Positions 1 to 9,606 are shown, counted from the stretch's first letter. The stretch is DNA of 64,000 nt from Pseudomonas helvetica (GCF_039908645.1 NZ_CP150917.1:1460501-1524500); one strand, 5' to 3'. Translations and numbers: made by a program. Notes: a model not told the origin generated them from the letters alone.

Positions 1-69
1 ATCCCTAAGAACCAATTTGAGCGCTTGTGGCGCGAAATTATTGTTACTGGAAAGCGTAAGACCTTATGA
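1..69 (+). CDS. Possible 3' end of a gene entering from the left edge
   Basis: Frame 1 is open from the window edge to a TGA at 67-69 and would encode 22 residues (IPKNQFERLWREI and so on). The stretch is too short to recognise a family, and 22 stop-free codons can occur by chance. It is recorded because no other explanation for these bases is visible. Confidence 0.25.
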   Translation: MPKNQFERLWREIIVTGKRKTL

Positions 70-181
70 AAGTAGCAATTTCCGAACCAGAGTCCCGAAC
101 AAGCGTTTTAAAAGATGATTCAAGACACGTCTGGAGAGGAATCGTGCCCAAAAACGGGCGTGAACAAATTGCCGCACCAAA

Positions 182-233
182 GTAGAGCGATCGGTGGCGA
201 GGAAGCAAGCTCCCTCGTCACTGATCGCTCTAC
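182..233. repeat. REP-like palindrome, possible terminator of the acylase gene
   Basis: An 11-base arm (gtagagcgatc, 182-192) is repeated inverted at 223-233. The interior carries the 'gcgagg...cctcg' core seen in the other REP elements of the window. It begins three bases beyond the stop codon of the minus-strand acylase gene, so it could also end that transcript. Confidence 0.7.
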
Positions 234-236
234 GTG

Positions 237-2687
237 TTACTTGCCTGGCACCAGGGTCAGCCGCGTTTTGCCATATATCTTGTCGAAGTTCTGCGGTTGC
301 ATCGGCAAGCTCATGTATTGGCCTTTGAGCCACGGGTCGATGCTGTCGATATAGTTCGGGCTGGCCGGGTTACCGGATTGGCCGGTGCCGCTCTGACCCA
401 TCAGCGGTTCGGCCTGGCCGAAGTCGACAATGAAACGCATGGCCGGCACCCGCGTCACGTTGAAGTCCTGCCCCCACGTGTACGCGGCAGCATTCAATGT
501 GGTGTGGTCACCTCCGGCTGACATGGCGCCACGCACGGTCTGGCCTCGGCTGTTTTTCCATTCGTAGTGGTGCAGTTTGCCCCACTGCCAGGCTTTGTGG
601 TCGGCACCCATCTGGCTCTCGCCGGCGGTAATGGCCGCGGCCAGGCTACGGGCGAGAATGGTCGGTTTGTCTTCTTTTTGCTGCGTGCGCAGGTCATCCC
701 AGAACGGGCTGTCTTCGCGACCCAGCAAATGGTCGGCCTGGGCCGAGTAGGACAATTTGCCGTTGGCGACGAAGGCTTTCCACGTCGGGCTGGACTCTGG
801 GCCGAGCTCGTCGAGGAAGATCTGCTTCATGCTTTCTTGCAGGAACAGTTCATAGATCGCTGCGTCGGCCGAAGTCGGGCTGAGCTTGCCGTCGAACGCC
901 ATCAAGCGGTTGTAAGCTTCACGCGCTTTGCCGGCTTCGGCAGCAGGCAGTGCGTCGATCGCCTGTTTCAGCGGCTGGGACATGCCCGGGGCTTCAAACA
1001 TCTTTTTCAGTTTGGCGGCGAACAGCGTGGTCTGGTCGTACTGCATCGCGATCATGCTGCGGCTGTCGTGCTTGCCGGCAGCCGCCAGCTCGGCGATGCG
1101 CTCGCCACGCTCGGGCGCGGCCCAGGAGTTGGACAGCTGCATGCCGTAACCATGAGGGATGACCCGCTGGTTGGCGGTGCCGACCCAGCCTTGGGCCGGG
1201 TCCTGGTCATAAGGGTGGAGCATCGGGTCGGCGTAACCGTCCCAGTCGTAACGACCTTCCCAGCCCGGCGATGGCAACAGGCCTTCACCTTCGCGACGGT
1301 TCGGGAAGCGCCCGGTGACTTGCCAGCCGATGTGGCTGGCGTCGGCGAATACCATGTTCAGCGCGATAGCGCGGATTTCACGGCTGGCGTCCGAGGCTTT
1401 CTCTGCGCTCTGTGCACGGGACAAGTCGAAGAAGGCATCGAGGCTCTTGTCGTCGGTAAAGTTCGGCATCTGCAATGCCAGACCGAAACCATTGCCCAGT
1501 GCAGTGCCTTGAGCGCTATTGAGCAGCGGGCCGTGACGGGTTTCGTACACGGCTTCGCGAATCGGCCGCTGGCCTTTGACGAAGTAGGTTTCGTTGCGAA
1601 CCGTCACCGGTTGCCATTTGCCTGAGACTTCGTAGCTCAGGCCATTGCCTTGACGCTTGAGCTTTTCAAGGAACAGGTCCTGGTTATCGCCCATGACCGC
1701 GGTCATGCTCCACGCCACTTTACCGTTGAAACCGGCGAGGACCATCGGCAGGCCGGCAACGGAAACCCCGGCCGCCTGGTACTTCGGCGAACGGATCTGT
1801 ACGTAGTTCCACAGCGACGGCACGCCAATCGGGAATTGGCTGTCGCTGGCCAGCAGGCTCTTGCCGCTGCGACTGCGCTGCGGGGCAATTGCCCAGTTGC
1901 TCGACGCCGTGGCGCCGAGCAAATTCAATGCAGACAACTGGTCGCCGGCTTTACTGAGTTCGCTCAGGCCCGGGATCGTGCCGTTGAGCTTCACGCCTTT
2001 AAGCTTTTCAGCTTCGGCGAGTGGCAGCTTTTCGTCCGGATACGACGGCAACAGCCACGGGAGTTTGTCTGTCGTGACGGTTTGCGCCATCACCAGCGAA
2101 GCGATTTCTTGCGGCAGGTTGGCTGACTGGCTGAAGTTCAGCAGGCAAAAAATCAGCGCCGAATCTTCCGGCTTCCAGTATTCAGGTTTGTAGCCAGTGG
2201 CGGCCAGGTCCGACGGCAGCTTGTCGCGATAGCGGAACAGGTAGGCGTTGACCCCGCGTGCATAGACTTCAAAGAAGCGTTGCAGGCGCGGAGAGGAGGC
2301 CTTGTAGAGCTCGTCGGCACTTTTCTTCAGATTGACTGCGCGCATGTAGCGGTCAGCGTCGAGCATCTCTGCGCCGGACATCTCCGACAGGCGACCCTGG
2401 GCCAGCAGGCGCATGGTGACCATCTGGGTGATGCGATCACTGGCGTGTACGTAGCCGAGGGTGAACAGTGCGTCGTGGAAGGTGTTGCTTTCGATCAGCG
2501 GCACGCCCATGGCATTGCGCCGCACTGAAACGTTCTGCGCCAACCCTTTGAGCGGCTGCACGCCTGCGGTGGGTGGCAGGCTGTCCTGGGCATTCCAGGT
2601 CTGGCAACCGGTGAGGCTGAGCACACTGGCCACTGCTGCGGCAACGCCGAACCGGGGAAGAAAAGATGTAAAGGCTGGCGAGGCCAT
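237..2687 (-). CDS. Penicillin acylase family lipoprotein (Ntn-hydrolase)
   Basis: A protein of 816 residues, typical in length for an unprocessed penicillin/acyl-homoserine-lactone acylase. The N-terminus is a lipoprotein signal with lipobox LTGC (Cys28). The sequence [11 protein letters not shown] places a Ser at about residue 263 directly before Asn-Trp, matching the autocatalytic cleavage site where the beta chain begins with the nucleophile Ser in this family. The alpha chain would be roughly residues 29-262 and the beta chain 263-816. A GGAG Shine-Dalgarno precedes the ATG. The family hydrolyses amide bonds of beta-lactams, N-acyl-homoserine lactones or related acyl amides, and the substrate here is unknown. 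Membrane anchoring differs from the soluble periplasmic PvdQ type. Confidence 0.88.
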   Translation of the reverse strand: MASPAFTSFLPRFGVAAAVASVLSLTGCQTWNAQDSLPPTAGVQPLKGLAQNVSVRRNAMGVPLIESNTFHDALFTLGYVHASDRITQMVTMRLLAQGRLSEMSGAEMLDADRYMRAVNLKKSADELYKASSPRLQRFFEVYARGVNAYLFRYRDKLPSDLAATGYKPEYWKPEDSALIFCLLNFSQSANLPQEIASLVMAQTVTTDKLPWLLPSYPDEKLPLAEAEKLKGVKLNGTIPGLSELSKAGDQLSALNLLGATASSNWAIAPQRSRSGKSLLASDSQFPIGVPSLWNYVQIRSPKYQAAGVSVAGLPMVLAGFNGKVAWSMTAVMGDNQDLFLEKLKRQGNGLSYEVSGKWQPVTVRNETYFVKGQRPIREAVYETRHGPLLNSAQGTALGNGFGLALQMPNFTDDKSLDAFFDLSRAQSAEKASDASREIRAIALNMVFADASHIGWQVTGRFPNRREGEGLLPSPGWEGRYDWDGYADPMLHPYDQDPAQGWVGTANQRVIPHGYGMQLSNSWAAPERGERIAELAAAGKHDSRSMIAMQYDQTTLFAAKLKKMFEAPGMSQPLKQAIDALPAAEAGKAREAYNRLMAFDGKLSPTSADAAIYELFLQESMKQIFLDELGPESSPTWKAFVANGKLSYSAQADHLLGREDSPFWDDLRTQQKEDKPTILARSLAAAITAGESQMGADHKAWQWGKLHHYEWKNSRGQTVRGAMSAGGDHTTLNAAAYTWGQDFNVTRVPAMRFIVDFGQAEPLMGQSGTGQSGNPASPNYIDSIDPWLKGQYMSLPMQPQNFDKIYGKTRLTLVPGK

Positions 2688-3021
2688 GGCAAAGCTCCTG
2701 CGGGGGTAGTACAGATTAATGGCGCTACGTTAGTGAGCAGTAGAGGGCCGCGCAAGCGGGGGCAGATCTTATTTCAAGGTTTGTCCGATAAATCAAAGAA
2801 TTTGACGCTGGACGCTGTATCTGTGGTGGGGGAGCTTGCTCCCGCTGGACTGCGTAGCAGTCCCATTTTCAGGGCCGCTTCGCGCCCCAGCGGGAGCAAG
2901 CTCCCTCGCCACAGGGGACTGCGCTGTTTTCAGGGGATTGGCGTTCACGATGACTTGCCTGGAGGAGGGTGTGATGCTCAAGTGTGGAAAATTCAATGAC
3001 CCGTGCAAGAGATAACTCGCC
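2688..3021. other. Intergenic region with REP pair
   Basis: Divergent upstream region between the acylase gene and the isochorismatase-like gene. Apart from the REP pair at 2821-2914 nothing coding is seen. Promoters for both genes must lie here but none is clear enough to call. Confidence 0.6.
2821..2914. repeat. REP pair (inverted)
   Basis: The arm ctgtggtgggggagcttgct (2821-2840 and on to about 2848) recurs inverted as gagcaagctccctcgccaca near 2893-2912. Arm spacing and sequence match the other 'gcgagggagcttgctccc' REPs in this window (6.7 kb and 54.3 kb). Confidence 0.85.
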
Positions 3022-3579
3022 ATGGAACTTCAGGCAAACGCAGTGCTTATTCTGATCGATCAGCAAAAAGGCATTCATCACCCCAGGCTTGGACCACGCA
3101 ATAACCCCCACGCCGAGGAGCGGATGGCCGAGTTGTTGAGGGAATGGCGGCGCATGGCGCGGCCGGTGATTCATGTGCAGCATTTGTCCCGCTCGCCGGA
3201 ATCGGTGTTCTGGCCACAGCAGTCGGGTGTCGAGTTTCAGGAACGGTTCGAGCCGCAATCGGGCGAGTGTGTGATCCAGAAACAGGTCCCCGATGCGTTC
3301 AGCGGGACGACGCTTGCAGCGGGTTTGCGTGAGGCGGGGATCGAGCAACTGATCATTGTCGGCGTGGCGACCCATAACTCGGTCGAGTCCACGGCGCGTA
3401 CGGCGGGCAATCTGGGGTTTGAAACCTGGGTCGTGGAAGACGCCTGCTACACCTTCGACAAGCTCGACTTCTTCGGCAACAAGCATTCGGCGCAGGAGGT
3501 GCACGCCATGTCGCTGGGCAATCTGCACGGGGAGTATGCGACGGTGGTTCGCACCACAGATATTTTAATGACTGATTAA
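3022..3579 (+). CDS. Isochorismatase-family hydrolase with Ser at the Cys position
   Basis: 185 residues with the isochorismatase/cysteine-hydrolase fold. The opening strand NAVLILIDQQKG supplies the acidic residue (Asp13), KQVPDAFSGT supplies the lysine (Lys87), and GVATHNSVESTAR is the nucleophile loop. In this family the loop normally reads THxCVxxTxR. Here the codon is TCG, so the nucleophile position is Ser120 in place of Cys. Members act on isochorismate, nicotinamide or carbamoyl compounds. The Ser may mean a different chemistry or a non-hydrolytic role, as in isochorismate-type members that lack Cys. It stands alone between two REP pairs. Confidence 0.85.
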   Translation: MELQANAVLILIDQQKGIHHPRLGPRNNPHAEERMAELLREWRRMARPVIHVQHLSRSPESVFWPQQSGVEFQERFEPQSGECVIQKQVPDAFSGTTLAAGLREAGIEQLIIVGVATHNSVESTARTAGNLGFETWVVEDACYTFDKLDFFGNKHSAQEVHAMSLGNLHGEYATVVRTTDILMTD

Positions 3580-3581
3580 AA

Positions 3582-3675
3582 CCTGTAGGAGCAAGGCTTG
3601 CCCGCGATGAACGATGACGCGTAATACCTCAGATACCGAGGCGATCCTATCGCGGGCAAGCCTTGCTCCTACAGG
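3582..3675. repeat. REP pair (inverted)
   Basis: cctgtaggagcaaggcttgc (3582-3601) recurs inverted as gcaagccttgctcctacagg (3656-3675). It sits just after the stop codon of the isochorismatase-like gene and may work as a terminator or mRNA-stabilising structure. Confidence 0.88.
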
Positions 3676-3697
3676 GGGGATGCGTTGTGTTAACGCA

Positions 3698-3907
3698 TCA
3701 AGCGCCGTGGCACTTCTTGAACTTCTTGCCGTTGCCGCATGGGCAAGGGTCGTTGCGGCCAACGTCTTTCAACGCGTTGCGCACCGGCTCCTGGTGAGCG
3801 TGGCCGCAGTTCGGGCCATGAACATGGCCATGGTCGTGATCATGGTGGTCGTGATGGTCATGATCGTGGTTGCAGTCAGGGCCATGGACATGGGGTTGCT
3901 GGGTCAT
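3698..3907 (-). CDS. Small His-rich SEC-C motif protein
   Basis: 69 residues in two parts. Residues 6-38 are almost entirely His, Asp and Gly with two HGPxC units (Cys12 and Cys34), an obvious metal-ligand stretch. Residues 49-69 form a SEC-C zinc motif ([17 protein letters not shown]: Cys55, Cys57, Cys66, His67), as at the C-terminus of SecA. The combination suggests a metal-binding or metal-buffering accessory protein, which is inference. The same SEC-C motif occurs in the YchJ-like gene 0.5 kb downstream in this strand's context. Confidence 0.8.
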   Translation of the reverse strand: MTQQPHVHGPDCNHDHDHHDHHDHDHGHVHGPNCGHAHQEPVRNALKDVGRNDPCPCGNGKKFKKCHGA

Positions 3908-3912
3908 CGAGG

Positions 3913-4398
3913 TTACTCCGGAATAAAATCGCCGGGAATTATCTCGCCATTATTGGCCAGGTGCACGTCATTGCCGATGAATAATCCGGTTTGAAGCGTT
4001 CCTTCCAGGCGATAGGGGATCGGCTGGTCGGGTTTCTTCAGCAATTTCACCACGTCGCGCAGGTGTTGCCAGAGGTTGGTGCGGATCGGCACCTGGAAAT
4101 AGCTGCTGCTTTTCGGGTCGACGGTGAACCATTCGCTGGCCTCGCCTTCGGCCAGCAGGAAATCGCTTAAATGAATCCGGTACACCAGGCCGCGAACTCT
4201 AAGGTCGGAGTCGTTGGGGTTGTCGACGCGAAAGTAGAGCATGAATTTCTGCTCAAGGAGTTTGGCGCGCACCACTTCGACTTTGAGCAGATGGACTTGT
4301 GGGTCGAGGCTGTCATCAGCGAACCAGGACGCGCAGCCACCGAGGCTCAGGAACATGAACAGGGTGACAATTCGTAAGGCGCGCTGCTGATGGGTCAT
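3913..4398 (-). CDS. LEA type 2 family lipoprotein
   Basis: 161 residues from an ATG at 4398, preceded by AGGAG at good spacing. An upstream in-frame start at 4434 lacks a ribosome site. The N-terminus is a lipoprotein signal with lipobox SLGGC near residue 22. The remainder ([21 protein letters not shown], cut here: a beta-rich 'xxNPN' domain) fits the Water-stress/LEA-14 (LEA2) fold, with FRVDNPND as the signature. Such bacterial lipoproteins are of unknown function in the envelope. It lies five bases upstream of the SEC-C gene's start on the same strand, so the two are probably cotranscribed. Confidence 0.75.
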   Translation of the reverse strand: MTHQQRALRIVTLFMFLSLGGCASWFADDSLDPQVHLLKVEVVRAKLLEQKFMLYFRVDNPNDSDLRVRGLVYRIHLSDFLLAEGEASEWFTVDPKSSSYFQVPIRTNLWQHLRDVVKLLKKPDQPIPYRLEGTLQTGLFIGNDVHLANNGEIIPGDFIPE

Positions 4399-4443
4399 AG
4401 TGGTATTTCTCCTTGACCCCCAGTCTAGCCCCAAAAGATCGCC

Positions 4444-4920
4444 TCAAACGGTGAAATAACTCGCACAACACTTCTTGAATTTCTGCCCGCTGGCGCAGGG
4501 GCATGCATCATTGCGCCCGGCCTTGAGCTGCACGGTCGGGTCAATGAAGTACCAGCGCCCGGCGTTTTGCACAAAGGATGAGCGTTCGCGGTGGCTGTGC
4601 TCGCCGGTGCTGTCGTGCCAGCGTGCGGTGAAGGTGACGAATGCATGTTCGGGCTGGCCGCCGAAGACCTCGGAGCTTTCCACCTCAAGGCCAAGCCAGG
4701 TGCTTTGCGCGCTCCATTCGCTGATCGACTGACGATCCAGGCCTGCCTGCTGGGCGGGCAGGGTGGTGGCCACCAGATAGTCGATCAGCCCCAGCACATA
4801 GGCGCTGTAGCGTGAACGCATCAAGGCTTCGGCGCATGGCGCGGGGTGGCCGGCGTGGTAATGGCCGCAGCAGGCATCCAGCAGGGTGCCACTGCCGCAC
4901 GGGCAAATGGACGTACTCAT
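4444..4920 (-). CDS. YchJ family protein (UPF0225) with two SEC-C motifs
   Basis: 158 residues from the ATG at 4920. A longer reading to 5004 would overlap the upstream gene. It has an N-terminal SEC-C motif (ICPCGSG, Cys6, Cys8, Cys17, Cys18), a central NTF2-like YchJ domain (about 30-130) and a C-terminal SEC-C motif ([16 protein letters not shown], Cys140, Cys142, Cys151, Cys152). The architecture is that of E. coli YchJ, whose function is unknown. It starts four bases after the stop codon of the DUF6231-like gene, so they form an operon. Confidence 0.85.
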   Translation of the reverse strand: MSTSICPCGSGTLLDACCGHYHAGHPAPCAEALMRSRYSAYVLGLIDYLVATTLPAQQAGLDRQSISEWSAQSTWLGLEVESSEVFGGQPEHAFVTFTARWHDSTGEHSHRERSSFVQNAGRWYFIDPTVQLKAGRNDACPCASGQKFKKCCASYFTV

Positions 4921-4924
4921 CGTG

Positions 4925-5422
4925 TTACCACCAGTATTTTCCGAAGTTTTCCGGATTGGCCCAGAAGCGTGAATTGAGCCAGTCAGGCACTTGTTTGTAG
5001 TCAAGCAGATCGTAGGTAAACAGTGTCAGGACCTGTTCGTCACGCTGGAAGCGTTCACTGGCCTGCAGTGCCAGGGAAAAGAAGTCGGTTTCTTGCCAGC
5101 CGCAGGCTTTCAGGTCCGCCAGCACCGCGATGCGGCTGGCGTTGAGATTGCGAATCCCGCCGAGCAGGTTCAGGCCATCGCGTTTGGGCAGATGCTCAAG
5201 GCAGTCGAGTGCCAGCGCCAGGTCGAAGCGTTGTGCGGCAAGCTCAGGTGGCAGAGGGCCGGGCGCGACTTGCGCGACGCAGGCATCCGGGTGCGCGAGC
5301 TTGAAAGCTTCGAGCGCCGGGAAGCCGCTGGCGCCGATCAGCAACAGACGTTGTGGCGCATAACGGTCGAGCAAGGCGGCGAGTGCTTGCTGGGGCGTGC
5401 GCGAAGAAATACCTGTGGTCAT
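4925..5422 (-). CDS. DUF6231-like protein, methyltransferase-fold remnant
   Basis: 165 residues. The segment [20 protein letters not shown] followed by [15 protein letters not shown] reads like a reduced class I methyltransferase fold: a nucleotide-loop strand, then the 'D-x-LEHL' segment. The usual GxGxG SAM loop is not intact, so catalysis is doubtful. It matches my recollection of a conserved Pseudomonas family of unknown function found next to YchJ. It is first in a two-gene unit with the YchJ-like gene. Confidence 0.6.
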   Translation of the reverse strand: MTTGISSRTPQQALAALLDRYAPQRLLLIGASGFPALEAFKLAHPDACVAQVAPGPLPPELAAQRFDLALALDCLEHLPKRDGLNLLGGIRNLNASRIAVLADLKACGWQETDFFSLALQASERFQRDEQVLTLFTYDLLDYKQVPDWLNSRFWANPENFGKYWW

Positions 5423-5675
5423 CGAAGATCCTCAATCAGATGTGCGAAGACTAGCCTGCCCGAACGTGCGGGCCTAGAGGTGGTTTGCAGGCAATGGTGA
5501 GGCCCGCCGTAAATACGCGGCGAAAAGCCGTGGAGTCGAACGGGTGATGGACCGCTGATCGACAGATGCGACGCTCTAAACCGCCCGTTCAGAAGAATTT
5601 TCGTTGGCCTCTGGCTTATCCGTTGCGGAAGTCGGTACTGTGCGTGCAAAGAATAATGATCTGCGGGGAGCGTAC

Positions 5676-5954
5676 ATGAAGGTGCTTTGGGGCTTGGGGA
5701 AGGGGTTGACCCTGTTGTTCTGGCTGGTGGTGCTGGTCAATCTGATCAGCCCGTTGATCGGTCCGTTTCATTTGATGATCAATCTGATCGGCTGTCTGTT
5801 GCTGATGACCCATGTTGTGGAGTTGGTGCTCTTTAACCGCAACCTTAAAGAGCGGGCTCATCCGTGGCGTGATCGCTGGCAGATCCTCATTGTCGGTATT
5901 TTCCATGTGCAAACCCTTGCAACCCCTGCCGCCGGGGAGGTTCGCCATGCGTAA
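5676..5954 (+). CDS. DUF1145 family small membrane protein
   Basis: 92 residues from the ATG at 5676 (GGGGAG at 5665-5670). Two hydrophobic segments (about 8-28 and 30-52) are followed by a basic patch NRNLKERAHPWRDR, matching the DUF1145/YhhL-type inner-membrane proteins. Function is unknown. Its stop codon overlaps the start of the collagen-like gene by eight bases, indicating translational coupling. Confidence 0.75.
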   Translation: MKVLWGLGKGLTLLFWLVVLVNLISPLIGPFHLMINLIGCLLLMTHVVELVLFNRNLKERAHPWRDRWQILIVGIFHVQTLATPAAGEVRHA

Positions 5955-6705
5955 GCTCTGCCTGCTCGCCGCCTTGATCAGCCCGATGGCGATGGCTCAA
6001 GTGGTCACGGTCGAGACCAACTCGCTGCTGCGTTTGCCCAATACCGCCAGCACCTTGCAGTTGGAGCGCCTGGAAGTCGCCGATAATGGCACGCTGCTGA
6101 TCCCCTCGAACGTGACCGAATTGAGCGTTGGCGAGTTGCGTCTGGGCCGCGAGGCACGGATCGCCATTGTCCCCAGCGAACAGGCTCTGCAACTGAATAT
6201 CAGCCGTGCGCAGCTTGCCAGTGGCAGCCAGATCACCTCGCGAGGCGCACCCGGCACTTACCTCAAGGCCGCCCGCGCCGGGCGCAACCTGAATCTGCGG
6301 ATTGCCTCGCTGAATGCTCCCGAGTTGTCGGTGGATGCCCGTGGCGGCGCCGGTGCGCCAGGTTACGTGGGGCTCGATGGCGGCAACGGCCAGGAGCCGG
6401 GTTGCACATGGGGCCAGGCCGGGCATGGGGCGGATGGTGATAATGGTGGCGATGGTCATGCCGGGGCGCCGGGTGCGCAGGTCCGGGTGGAATTACCGCG
6501 TGATTACCCGGCCCAGCAGATCAAGGTGCTGGTCGACGGTGGCGCCGGCGGCGTAGCGGGTGCCGGTGGCAAGCCCGGCGCAGGCGGAAAGGCCAAGGGG
6601 TGTTTCGTCTACCGTGCCGACGGCGGTAAAAGCGGTCGTGCAGGTGCGCAAGGTCAGCCAGGTCCTGCCGGGGCGGCAGGTGCCGTGACGGTACAGCGGT
6701 TGTAA
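5947..6705 (+). CDS. Secreted glycine-rich, collagen-like protein
   Basis: 252 residues with a Sec signal peptide cleaved near AMA|QVV (residue 17). Residues 20-125 look like a beta-helical or adhesin-type domain rich in Leu/Asn/Thr. From about residue 130 the protein becomes Gly-rich with irregular Gly-x-x repeats (GGAGAPGYVGLDGGNG, GADGDNGGDGHAGAPG, GKPGAGGKAKG). Two Cys (in EPGCTWG and KGCFVYR) could form a disulfide across the repeat region. The Gly-x-x phase is interrupted, so a true collagen triple helix is uncertain. Likely periplasmic or extracellular. The ATG at 5947 overlaps the DUF1145 gene, and AGG lies just upstream. Confidence 0.72.
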   Translation: MRKLCLLAALISPMAMAQVVTVETNSLLRLPNTASTLQLERLEVADNGTLLIPSNVTELSVGELRLGREARIAIVPSEQALQLNISRAQLASGSQITSRGAPGTYLKAARAGRNLNLRIASLNAPELSVDARGGAGAPGYVGLDGGNGQEPGCTWGQAGHGADGDNGGDGHAGAPGAQVRVELPRDYPAQQIKVLVDGGAGGVAGAGGKPGAGGKAKGCFVYRADGGKSGRAGAQGQPGPAGAAGAVTVQRL

Positions 6706-6722
6706 CAATTGGCGAGTCCCCC

Positions 6723-6867
6723 TGTGGCGAGGGGGCTTGCCCCCGCCGGGTCGCAAAGCGGCCCCAGAACCAGCGCTCCCGTTCCTTCAGAATGCATGCG
6801 GTGACTGGTTTACGACTGCTTCGCCCGAGCGCGGACCGGCCGACGGGGGCAAGCCCCCTCGCCACAA
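6723..6867. repeat. REP pair (inverted)
   Basis: tgtggcgagggggcttgccc (6723-6742) recurs inverted as gggcaagccccctcgccaca (6846-6865). It fills the gap between the convergent collagen-like and CopD-like genes. Confidence 0.88.
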
Positions 6868-6891
6868 AAGCCCTGCTGGGCTGCGTTATCC

Positions 6892-7356
6892 CTAGAACAT
6901 CGGCCGAGCCGAGGCCACCGCCACCAGCAGCAACCCCAGCAATAGATTGATCCCCACCAAGCGCCGAATCTTGCCCAGCATCGCCGCACCCGTCGGCCAA
7001 TCCTCGGCCAGCACCGCTTTACGCAATTCCGGCAGATTCAGCGCCTGAATGCGGATAAACAGCGCGGTCATCACCAGATACAACCCCATCATGATCTGCA
7101 CGTAACGCGGCGCGGTTTCAAAACCGCTGAAGCGCAGATGAATCAGCCCGACGCCACTGATCGGCAAGATCACCACCGCGACCCAGACCCAGACAAAAAA
7201 ACCTTGAAACACTTCTACCCACAGTTTTAGTCGCGCAGGCCCTTCCAGTGCCTTCATGGCGGCGGGGCGCAGGACCATCCAGGCGAAAAACATGCCGCCG
7301 ACCCAGATCAGGGCCGCCAGTACATGCAGGGTATAAATGAGGGCGAAAGGTGTCAT
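6892..7356 (-). CDS. CopD-family four-helix membrane protein
   Basis: 154 residues with four predicted membrane helices (about 5-28, 50-72, 85-105 and 132-152). The first helix has IYTLHVLAALIWVGGMFFAW, typical of the CopD/YozB-like heme- or copper-associated family. Full CopD proteins of cop operons are about 300 residues, so this is the short single-domain form. No copA/B/C neighbours are present. A GGAG Shine-Dalgarno precedes the ATG. Function is unknown; a copper link is only by family. Confidence 0.75.
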   Translation of the reverse strand: MTPFALIYTLHVLAALIWVGGMFFAWMVLRPAAMKALEGPARLKLWVEVFQGFFVWVWVAVVILPISGVGLIHLRFSGFETAPRYVQIMMGLYLVMTALFIRIQALNLPELRKAVLAEDWPTGAAMLGKIRRLVGINLLLGLLLVAVASARPMF

Positions 7357-7455
7357 TGGGGTACTCCGTTCTGCGCGGGATTAATTAGCGGGGTATGATA
7401 GCCGCCGATCCGAACCACTGAAAATTTATCCAGCGTTTTTTGCGCCCGACAATCC

Positions 7456-9600
7456 ATGATCAGCACAGAACTCAAAACCACGATCCAGGGCGCCTACTCG
7501 CGTTTTCTCGAAGCCAAGAGCCTCAAGCCGCGTTACGGCCAGCGCCTGATGATCGCCGAAATTGCCAAGGTCCTCGGTGACATCGACACCGACGACGAAG
7601 GCCGGCGCAGTGGCGACCCCGCGATTGTCGCGGTGGAAGCCGGCACCGGTACCGGGAAAACCGTGGCCTACAGCCTGGCGGCGATTCCGACTGCCAAGGC
7701 TGCCGGTAAACGCCTGGTGATCGCTACCGCGACCGTCGCCCTGCAGGAACAGATCGTCTACAAGGACCTGCCGGACCTGATGCGTAACAGCGGGCTGAAC
7801 TTCAGCTTTGCGCTGGCCAAGGGCCGTGGCCGCTACATGTGCCTGTCCAAGCTCGACATGTTGTTGCAGGAAGGTCACGCGCAAACCGCTACCGCGCAGC
7901 TGTTCGAAGAAGAAGGCTTCAAGATCGAGGTCGATGAAGCCAGTCAGAAGCTGTTTACCAGCATGATCGAAAAGCTTGCCGGCAATAAATGGGACGGTGA
8001 CCGCGACAGTTGGTCCACCGCCCTTGAAGATGCGGACTGGGCGCGCCTGACCACCGATCACAGTCAGTGCACCAACCGTCATTGCCCCAACTTTGGTCAG
8101 TGCGCCTTCTACAAGGCCCGCGAAGGCATGGGCAAGGTTGACGTGATTGTCACCAACCACGACATGGTCCTCGCTGACCTGGCGTTGGGCGGTGGTGCCG
8201 TGTTGCCCGACCCGCGCGACACCATCTACGTGTTCGACGAAGGCCATCACCTGCCGGACAAGGCGATCGGCCACTTCGCCCATTACACGCGTTTGCGTTC
8301 CACCGCCGACTGGCTGGAAACGACCGCCAAGAACCTCACCAAATTGCTGGCCCAGCACCCGTTGCCGGGCGATCTGGGCAAGCTGATCGAACAAGTGCCG
8401 GAGCTGGCCCGAGAGATCAAGACCCAGCAGCAGTTCATGTTTACTGCCTGCGAACAGGTTGCCGAATTCAAGCCCGGCGAAGACGTCGAGGGCCGTGAAC
8501 GGCCACGTCATCGTTTCGTCGGCGGGGTGATTCCCGAGCATATGCGCGAGATGGGCGTCGAGCTGAAGAAAGGCTTCGCACGCCTGACCGATGTCTTTAC
8601 CCGGCTCACCGAGCTGCTCAAGGAAGGCATGGATGGCGAGGTCAATATCGGCATCGCCAGCAATCAGGCCGAAGAATGGTATCCGCTGTTTGGTAGCCTG
8701 CTGTCCCGTTCCCAGGGCAACTGGGAGCTGTGGACCGCATTCACCGCCGAAGACCCGGAAGACAACCCGCCGATGGCGCGCTGGCTGACCCTGGCCGAAA
8801 GCGGTTCGCTGTTCGATATCGAGGTCAACGCCAGCCCGATCCTGGCGGCGGAAATGCTCCGACGCAACCTGTGGAATGTGGCTTACGGTGCGCTGGTGAC
8901 CTCGGCCACCTTGACCGCACTGGGCACCTTCGACCGTTTCCGCATGCGCGCCGGTCTGCCGAAAAAGGCCGTGACGGCGGTGGTGCCGAGCCCGTTCCAT
9001 CACGCTGACGCAGGCGTGCTGCGGGTGCCGGATCTGCGCGCCGACCCACGGGACGCGGCCGCGCACACCGCGGCGATCATTCGTGACCTGCCGGAACTGG
9101 TCGAAGGCTCGCGCGGCACGCTGGTGCTGTTCTCTTCGCGCAAACAGATGCAGGACGTGTTCGACGGCCTGGACCGCGACTGGCGCAAGCAAGTGTTCAT
9201 TCAAGGCAACCTGTCGAAGCAGGAAACCCTGAACAAGCACAAGGCGCGGGTCGATGGCGGTGACTCCAGCGTGCTGTTCGGCCTGGCGAGTTTCGCCGAG
9301 GGTGTCGACTTGCCGGGTGCTTACTGCGAGCACGTGGTGATCGCCAAAATCCCGTTCTCGGTCCCGGACGATCCGGTCGAAGCCGCGCTGGCCGAATGGA
9401 TTGAAGCCCGAGGTGGTAATCCGTTCATGGAAATCTCGGTGCCCGACGCCTCGCTCAAGCTGGTTCAGGCTTGCGGGCGCCTGCTGCGCACCGAAGAAGA
9501 CCGCGGCACCATCACTTTGCTTGACCGGCGTCTGGTCACGCAACGCTACGGCAAAGCTATCCTCAACGCGCTGCCGCCGTTTCGCCGCGAAATATCTTGA
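7456..9600 (+). CDS. dinG: ATP-dependent DNA helicase DinG
   Basis: 714 residues, the length of DinG. Walker A is GTGTGKT (63-69) and the DEAH-like box is DEGHH (261-265). Cys129, Cys205, Cys210 and Cys216 are placed as the four ligands of the 4Fe-4S cluster of XPD/DinG helicases. The C-terminal half holds motifs IV-VI ending in QACGRLLRTEEDRG. DinG is a 5'-3' superfamily 2 helicase that unwinds D-loops, R-loops and forks. It is LexA-controlled in E. coli; no clear SOS box was identified here. Confidence 0.95.
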   Translation: MISTELKTTIQGAYSRFLEAKSLKPRYGQRLMIAEIAKVLGDIDTDDEGRRSGDPAIVAVEAGTGTGKTVAYSLAAIPTAKAAGKRLVIATATVALQEQIVYKDLPDLMRNSGLNFSFALAKGRGRYMCLSKLDMLLQEGHAQTATAQLFEEEGFKIEVDEASQKLFTSMIEKLAGNKWDGDRDSWSTALEDADWARLTTDHSQCTNRHCPNFGQCAFYKAREGMGKVDVIVTNHDMVLADLALGGGAVLPDPRDTIYVFDEGHHLPDKAIGHFAHYTRLRSTADWLETTAKNLTKLLAQHPLPGDLGKLIEQVPELAREIKTQQQFMFTACEQVAEFKPGEDVEGRERPRHRFVGGVIPEHMREMGVELKKGFARLTDVFTRLTELLKEGMDGEVNIGIASNQAEEWYPLFGSLLSRSQGNWELWTAFTAEDPEDNPPMARWLTLAESGSLFDIEVNASPILAAEMLRRNLWNVAYGALVTSATLTALGTFDRFRMRAGLPKKAVTAVVPSPFHHADAGVLRVPDLRADPRDAAAHTAAIIRDLPELVEGSRGTLVLFSSRKQMQDVFDGLDRDWRKQVFIQGNLSKQETLNKHKARVDGGDSSVLFGLASFAEGVDLPGAYCEHVVIAKIPFSVPDDPVEAALAEWIEARGGNPFMEISVPDASLKLVQACGRLLRTEEDRGTITLLDRRLVTQRYGKAILNALPPFRREIS

Positions 9601-9606
9601 GACACG

